A stretch of 50,812 nt of DNA from Xanthomonas euvesicatoria pv. euvesicatoria. Lineage in GTDB: Bacteria; Pseudomonadota; Gammaproteobacteria; Xanthomonadales; Xanthomonadaceae. The stretch spans positions 1 through 50,812 of the forward strand of contig NZ_JAJIUJ010000021.1 in the NCBI RefSeq assembly GCF_020880415.1, in the 5' to 3' direction. Within the stretch, counting starts at the first letter, position 1; the number at the start of each line of letters is the position of its first letter. The notes under the pieces are model-generated. The model did no database searches. It saw only the letters and a list, made by a program, of their open reading frames with translations, and had not been told where the DNA came from. The translations under genes were made by a program, and so were the position numbers. Positions 46,829 to 50,812 of this stretch are shown piece after piece.

Positions 46829-47814
46829 TGGTCAGAACTCCATTGGCGCGCGACCAGTCGGACCCGGCCGGCCGTTTCCTGTTGTAGCAACGCTTCCAGC
46901 ATGACCTGCGCGCCGGCATGGTCGACCTGGCTGTAGAGAGAGAAGTAGCGGGTGCGTAGTTCGAGCTGTTCCAATACCGCATTGGACAGCTCGGCCTGCA
47001 TCAGCGCCGGCTGGCTGAGAAACATCCTGACATCGCGCCATCCTCCAGCCGGCCGTGCAGCGATAACGCGTCGCGCGGCCGGCAGCTCCAGCGCTCCTCC
47101 GGTCAACGCCACCAGCACCGGTGCATCGTCCAGGCGCAGCGTATTGATATTGATCGGCGACAAGCGCCCCTCCGGCAATGCGCAGAGATACGGCTGCAGT
47201 TGCGCGATCAATTGCGGCGTGTAACCGGCGATGGCGCGCAGTTCGCTGACGCCTGCCAGCAAGGTTGCACCGGTACGCCGCGGCACGGCGACCTGCAGGT
47301 AGCGGTCGTCTTCGGCGCCGTGCACGCCCGGCTGTGTGTCGGAGTCGATCCAGTCCACCAACGCGTCGGTCAGCGCATGTGCCTGTTGCGGGGCGATGCC
47401 CAACACCTCGAGCAATGCGCGATATTGGCGTGCTCCCTCATCGCTACGCTGCCATTGTTCGGGCGCACCAACGACCACGCTGTTGAGATTGAAGCAGCCG
47501 CCGCGATCGCGCAGGCGCACGCTCACCGCACCGTCGTCCAGCGGAAAGCGGACCGGCTGGTTGTTCCAGCCGCCGTCCAGCGTGGTGCGCAGCGGATCCC
47601 GCTGGGACAGCGCCTGCAAGTGCTGCCACGCAACGGCCTCGCTGCCCAGGGCGTACCACTGCGCCTGCGTCATCGCCTGGCCATTGCCGCTGCGGCGCAG
47701 ACCAAAGCGCAGGTCTTCCAGCACGGCCGCCATCAGCAAGGTCATCACGGCAACCAGCAGCAATACCGTGAGCAAGGCCACGCCGCGTTGCCTGGCAGGT
47801 ACGTGCAGTGCCAT
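46825..47814 (-). CDS. gspK: Type II secretion minor pseudopilin K (XcsK)
   Basis: 329 residues from the ATG at 47814 (GGAAGGG 8 bases upstream); a GTG one codon earlier overlaps the gspJ stop. Prepilin site G-V-A-L-L-T after RQRG: the +5 position is Thr, not Glu, as expected of GspK, the tip pseudopilin. A large alpha-helical insert gives the extra length (IDSDTQPGVHGAEDD is the calcium-binding-type loop). Confidence 0.9.
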   Translation of the reverse strand: MALHVPARQRGVALLTVLLLVAVMTLLMAAVLEDLRFGLRRSGNGQAMTQAQWYALGSEAVAWQHLQALSQRDPLRTTLDGGWNNQPVRFPLDDGAVSVRLRDRGGCFNLNSVVVGAPEQWQRSDEGARQYRALLEVLGIAPQQAHALTDALVDWIDSDTQPGVHGAEDDRYLQVAVPRRTGATLLAGVSELRAIAGYTPQLIAQLQPYLCALPEGRLSPININTLRLDDAPVLVALTGGALELPAARRVIAARPAGGWRDVRMFLSQPALMQAELSNAVLEQLELRTRYFSLYSQVDHAGAQVMLEALLQQETAGRVRLVARQWSSDQ

Positions 47815-48416
47815 CACGTGCGCCCTTCCGGCAACAGGAACAGTTGGCGCACGCGCCCCCAGTGCTCCAGGTCCAGCTCCAGTGCGACCGCGTCAGGCAA
47901 TGCTTCAAGCCCGCCGCTCCAGCCATCGCTCCACTGCGCCCGGTAATGGAATGCCACCGCCACCGAACGAACGCCGCGCAACAGTACCTGCGGCGTGCCA
48001 GCTGCCGCGCCGTCGAGCGCAGAGCGTGCGCTGCGCTCCAGCCGCCCATCCACGACGCGGTACTCCACGTATTGCAGCGACGCACGCGGTGCCTGGTCCG
48101 GATTGCTCCAGCCACGTCGCACAAACCCGAACAAGGGCCCGTACGTTCCGGGCGCACTGGCGACAAATGCACGGCGTGCGGCGCTGCCCTCGCTGTTGCG
48201 GGTGCGGCGCACGGCCGCCTGCTGCAGGTCGCTGCGCAGCAGGCCATGGGCCAGTTGAAAGTCGCGAATCTGTTGCAGCCGCGCGCGCACGGCATCGCGC
48301 TGGTCGATGCTCTGCCGCATCACCACCACCGCAGCCGCGGCCACCAACGCGAACACCGCCAGGGCCACCAGCAATTCGATCAAGGTGAAGCCACGCGTGC
48401 GTTGCTTGCCGATCAT
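47814..48416 (-). CDS. gspJ: Type II secretion minor pseudopilin J (XcsJ)
   Basis: 200 residues from the ATG at 48416, which overlaps the gspI stop. Short leader then the prepilin motif RTRG|FTLIELLVALAVFALV with Glu at +5. It forms a pseudopilus tip complex with GspI and GspK. A longer frame upstream was rejected because the leader would be abnormally long. Confidence 0.92.
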   Translation of the reverse strand: MIGKQRTRGFTLIELLVALAVFALVAAAAVVVMRQSIDQRDAVRARLQQIRDFQLAHGLLRSDLQQAAVRRTRNSEGSAARRAFVASAPGTYGPLFGFVRRGWSNPDQAPRASLQYVEYRVVDGRLERSARSALDGAAAGTPQVLLRGVRSVAVAFHYRAQWSDGWSGGLEALPDAVALELDLEHWGRVRQLFLLPEGRT

Positions 48417-48793
48417 TCGGCGCTCCGCAAGACATTCAGACCGGCAACTTCCTGCGCCTGGCCTGCGGGGCGCACGCGCACCTCGATTTGCACCAAACCT
48501 GCCGCGCCGGCCGGCCTCGACTGGCGCTGCCACTCCCAGCTGCGCCCGCCGAGCACCACCTGCCCATTCGCCGGCGCGCGGATCGCGGCAGCTGGCGCCA
48601 GCGTCGCCTCAATCGCCTGATTTTCCGCCACCACCGCGGCCAACGCGTGCTCCTCCAGCACCACGGCGGTGCGGGTACTCTCGCTGGAAAGGTTCAATAG
48701 GCCGACCACCGCTATGCCGAAGATCGCCAGCGCGACGATCAATTCGAGCAGCGAAAATCCACTTGATGCGCGTGCATTAGCGAGATGGCGCAT
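48413..48793 (-). CDS. gspI: Type II secretion minor pseudopilin I (XcsI)
   Basis: 126 residues from the ATG at 48793. Leader MRHLANARASSG, then FSLLELIVALAIFGIAVVGL with Glu at +5. Part of the I-J-K tip complex. It overlaps gspH by 17 bases and gspJ by four. Confidence 0.92.
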   Translation of the reverse strand: MRHLANARASSGFSLLELIVALAIFGIAVVGLLNLSSESTRTAVVLEEHALAAVVAENQAIEATLAPAAAIRAPANGQVVLGGRSWEWQRQSRPAGAAGLVQIEVRVRPAGQAQEVAGLNVLRSAE

Positions 48794-49247
48794 CGACCTG
48801 CACCACGCCTGCGGCATCTACCACGATCTGCATCTGTTGCCGGCCATCGCCCAACGCGATGCGCTGCGGTGTGGCCGCACCGGTGGGGTCGAAGCGCACA
48901 CTTATGTGTCTGCTGTCGGCAGGCAGCTGCGCCTGGATGTCCTGCGGCCAGCGGACCGCGGCAAATGGCGCTAAATCCAAGGCAACCCACTGCTGCTGTG
49001 CCTGACGACGGAAACCATAGCCGCCGGCATCAATGCTGACCTCCACCATGCGCAAACTCATGATCGCCTCGTCGCGTGCATGCATCAGCGCGCTGGCCAG
49101 GGTGTCGGCATGATCGTGCAGATCGCGCCGCGTATCCGGCAAGGTCATCACCGCCAACGTGCTGGCCAGCGCGGCAATGACCAACACGGCAAGCACCTCG
49201 AGCAAGGTGAAGCCACGCGCGCATCGGTTCGCCACGCGCATCGGCAT
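48777..49247 (-). CDS. gspH: Type II secretion pseudopilin H (XcsH)
   Basis: 156 residues from the ATG at 49247 (MPMRVANRCARG|FTLLEVL); an ATG two codons on and a GTG at 49298, directly after the gspG stop, are alternatives. Glu at +5 is present. The rest is a beta-rich globular domain with C-terminal QMQIVVDAAGVVQV. Minor pseudopilin of the growing pseudopilus. No strong RBS was seen, so translation may be coupled to gspG. Confidence 0.87.
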   Translation of the reverse strand: MPMRVANRCARGFTLLEVLAVLVIAALASTLAVMTLPDTRRDLHDHADTLASALMHARDEAIMSLRMVEVSIDAGGYGFRRQAQQQWVALDLAPFAAVRWPQDIQAQLPADSRHISVRFDPTGAATPQRIALGDGRQQMQIVVDAAGVVQVDAPSR

Positions 49248-49298
49248 GCGCGATGAACACCGCCTTGGAGGGCCCAGCATTGCAGACACGGCCGTCAC

Positions 49299-49763
49299 TC
49301 AGCGCCAGTTGCCGATATCGGCATTGTCGGCATCGCCACCTTCGGTACCGTCTGCGCCAAACGAGTACACGTCAAAGCCGCCATGGCGGCCGGGGCGCCG
49401 GTATTGGTATGCATGGCCCCATGGGTCCTCCGGCAACCGGCGGATGTAACCGCCCTGCCGATAGCGCTCCGGCCGCGTCAATCCGACCGGCGGGTTGAGC
49501 AAGGCTTGCAGCCCTTGTTCGGTGCTTGGGTAGCTGAGATTGTCCAGGCGATAGGTTTCCAGCGCCTGCTCCAATACCGCCACGTCGGCGCGGGCTTTTT
49601 CCACCATCGCGCGATCCTGGCTGGGCATCACATTGATCATCACCACCGTGGCGAGCAGGCCGATGATGACGATGACCACCATCAGTTCGACCAGGGTGAA
49701 ACCACGGCTGCGTCGATGTGCCGTCAGCGAGCCAAGGCGTGCACGAGGGTGGATGGACTGCAT
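49299..49763 (-). CDS. gspG: Type II secretion major pseudopilin G (XcsG)
   Basis: 154 residues from the ATG at 49763, with GGAG six bases upstream; an ATG four codons earlier is possible. Prepilin site RSRG|FTLVELMVVIVIIGLL. The GspG signature follows: YPSTEQGLQALL, GGYIRRLPEDPWG and DVYSFGADGTEGG (calcium-binding end). It is the main subunit of the pseudopilus that pushes substrates through the outer-membrane channel. Confidence 0.95.
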   Translation of the reverse strand: MQSIHPRARLGSLTAHRRSRGFTLVELMVVIVIIGLLATVVMINVMPSQDRAMVEKARADVAVLEQALETYRLDNLSYPSTEQGLQALLNPPVGLTRPERYRQGGYIRRLPEDPWGHAYQYRRPGRHGGFDVYSFGADGTEGGDADNADIGNWR

Positions 49764-49791
49764 GACGATCTCCATGGATAAGCGGACGCGC

Positions 49792-50812
49792 TCAACCAAG
49801 CGCGAGGGTGTTGAATTGCAGGATGGGCAGCAGGATCGACAACACGATCACCGCCACCACGCCGCCGAGCAGCACGATGATGGCCGGCTCCAACAGGCTC
49901 ATCGCGGCGGCGGTAAAGGTCTCGAATTCGCGCTCCAGGTAGTCGGCGGCACGCTCCAGCATCGGCGCCAGGCGTCCGCTGTTTTCGCCGCTGGAGGCCA
50001 TGTACAGCAGCGTTGGCGGAAACACCCCCGCGCGCTTCATGGCCGCGGCCAGGCTGCCGCCTTCGCGGATCGCGGTGACCATGCCGTCGGTGGCCAGACG
50101 CAACGCGCGGTTGTCCACGGTGCGTGCGGCAATCATCAGCCCCTCCATCAACGGCAAGCCGCTGTTGACCATGATGGCCAGGGTGCGCGCCATGCGCGCG
50201 GCGTGCAGATCGCGGAGCAACCGGCCCAGCAGTGGCGCACGCAGTAACGCGCGGTCCGCCGTCAGGCGCAGTGCCGGGCGTTTGAGCAGCTGCAACGCCG
50301 CAACCACCGCAATCACCAGCGCGATCAGCAGCGGGATACCGGCATGCAGCAGAAAATGCGACACGCCGATCACCGCGCGCGTCAGCCACGGCAAGGCACG
50401 GTCCATCGAATCGAACTGGTCCACCACCTTGGGCACCACGAAGGTCATCAGCACGATCACCACCGCACCGGCCGTCGCTGCCAGCGCCGCCGGATAGACC
50501 AATGCAGACTGCAACTTGCTGCGCACCTGTGCCTGGCGTTCGAGCAGATCGGCCAGTCGTTCCAGCACCTGCGGCAACGCACCCGCGCTTTCGCCGGCGG
50601 CCACCATCGCCCGATACAACGCAGGGAACGCCTTGCCCTGGCGTGCCATCGCATCGGACAGGCGGAACCCTTCGACCACCAATGCATGCGTCTGACTGGT
50701 GACCCGACGCACGCCGCGGCGTTCGGACTGGATGCCGATGGTGCGCAAGGCCTCTTCCAGCGGTGCGGTCTCCACCAGCGTGGCAAGCTGGCGGGTGAAC
50801 AGCACCAGATCC
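49792..50812 (-). CDS. gspF: Type II secretion inner membrane protein F (XcsF), 5' end beyond the window
   Basis: The reading frame continues past the window edge; 339 full codons are present, and GspF is about 405 residues, so roughly the first 65 are missing. Two T2SSF domains are visible, with VAAGESAGALPQVLERLADL and MASSGENSGRLAPMLERAADYLE, and membrane segments near ALAATAGAVVIVLMTFVVPK, LLIALVIAVVAAL and the C-terminus. GspF is the polytopic core of the inner membrane platform. gspE should lie next, upstream. Confidence 0.93.
   Translation of the reverse strand, partial: DLVLFTRQLATLVETAPLEEALRTIGIQSERRGVRRVTSQTHALVVEGFRLSDAMARQGKAFPALYRAMVAAGESAGALPQVLERLADLLERQAQVRSKLQSALVYPAALAATAGAVVIVLMTFVVPKVVDQFDSMDRALPWLTRAVIGVSHFLLHAGIPLLIALVIAVVAALQLLKRPALRLTADRALLRAPLLGRLLRDLHAARMARTLAIMVNSGLPLMEGLMIAARTVDNRALRLATDGMVTAIREGGSLAAAMKRAGVFPPTLLYMASSGENSGRLAPMLERAADYLEREFETFTAAAMSLLEPAIIVLLGGVVAVIVLSILLPILQFNTLALG

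Noticed and set aside
44551..50812. Naming the secretion genes as the Xps system
   Set aside because: In Xps, gspD follows gspN. Here nagQ follows gspN and no gspD is present, which fits Xcs.

Overview
The window is a high-GC chromosomal segment of a Xanthomonas. Four things point there: an Ax21-type outer membrane protein; a plant-type GshA; a GlcNAc (nag) operon with a LacI and a GntR regulator; and, right next to it, a type II secretion operon that ends in gspN with no gspD after it. That last arrangement is the second Xanthomonas system, usually called Xcs. The species or pathovar cannot be fixed from the sequence. I see no tRNA, rRNA, CRISPR array, insertion sequence or prophage.

Layout, left to right. 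(1) 90-1670: a secreted alpha/beta hydrolase, followed by a gap with two kinds of Xanthomonas-style intergenic repeat. (2) 2052-6459: a minus-strand riboflavin operon, ribE-ribBX-ribH-nusB-thiL, headed by a clear FMN riboswitch; the GTP cyclohydrolase II half of ribB has lost its zinc ligands. (3) 6681-7304: the Ax21-like porin, on the plus strand. (4) 7400-11290: a tightly overlapping minus-strand set, glyA-hypothetical-nrdR-GNAT-ribD, so the last riboflavin gene lies in a one-carbon/nucleotide operon. (5) RcnB-like protein, EttA and a small hypothetical. (6) 14556-17573: the glutathione-dependent formaldehyde operon frmR-adhC-gfa-fghA, with an RcnR/FrmR-type operator over its -10 box. (7) A proline-rich lipoprotein, a glycosyltransferase and an OmpR-type two-component pair. 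(8) gshA, engB, cytochrome c4, two tandem lipoprotein DsbA proteins and an EEP-family hydrolase. (9) 28339-33628: betT-betB-betA for choline uptake and oxidation to glycine betaine, then cca. This block is bracketed by two same-orientation copies of an element of about 150 bp with long terminal inverted repeats. (10) 35337-44198: a TonB-dependent receptor and the nag operon nagQ-nagP-nagR-nagB-II-nagA. (11) 44551-50812: gspF (cut by the window edge) to gspN.

Several parts fit together. The receptor, inner-membrane permease, deacetylase and deaminase form an outer-membrane-to-cytoplasm GlcNAc route, and the adjacent type II system could export enzymes acting on the same polymers (inference). 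GshA makes the glutathione used by the formaldehyde pathway. FMN made by the rib enzymes feeds back through the riboswitch.

The least explained features are the paired inverted-terminal-repeat elements, whose arms differ between copies by compensatory changes, and the heptamer hairpin inside the nusB-thiL intercistronic gap. Most other genes are recognisable members of known families. I did not find an obvious undescribed multi-gene system.
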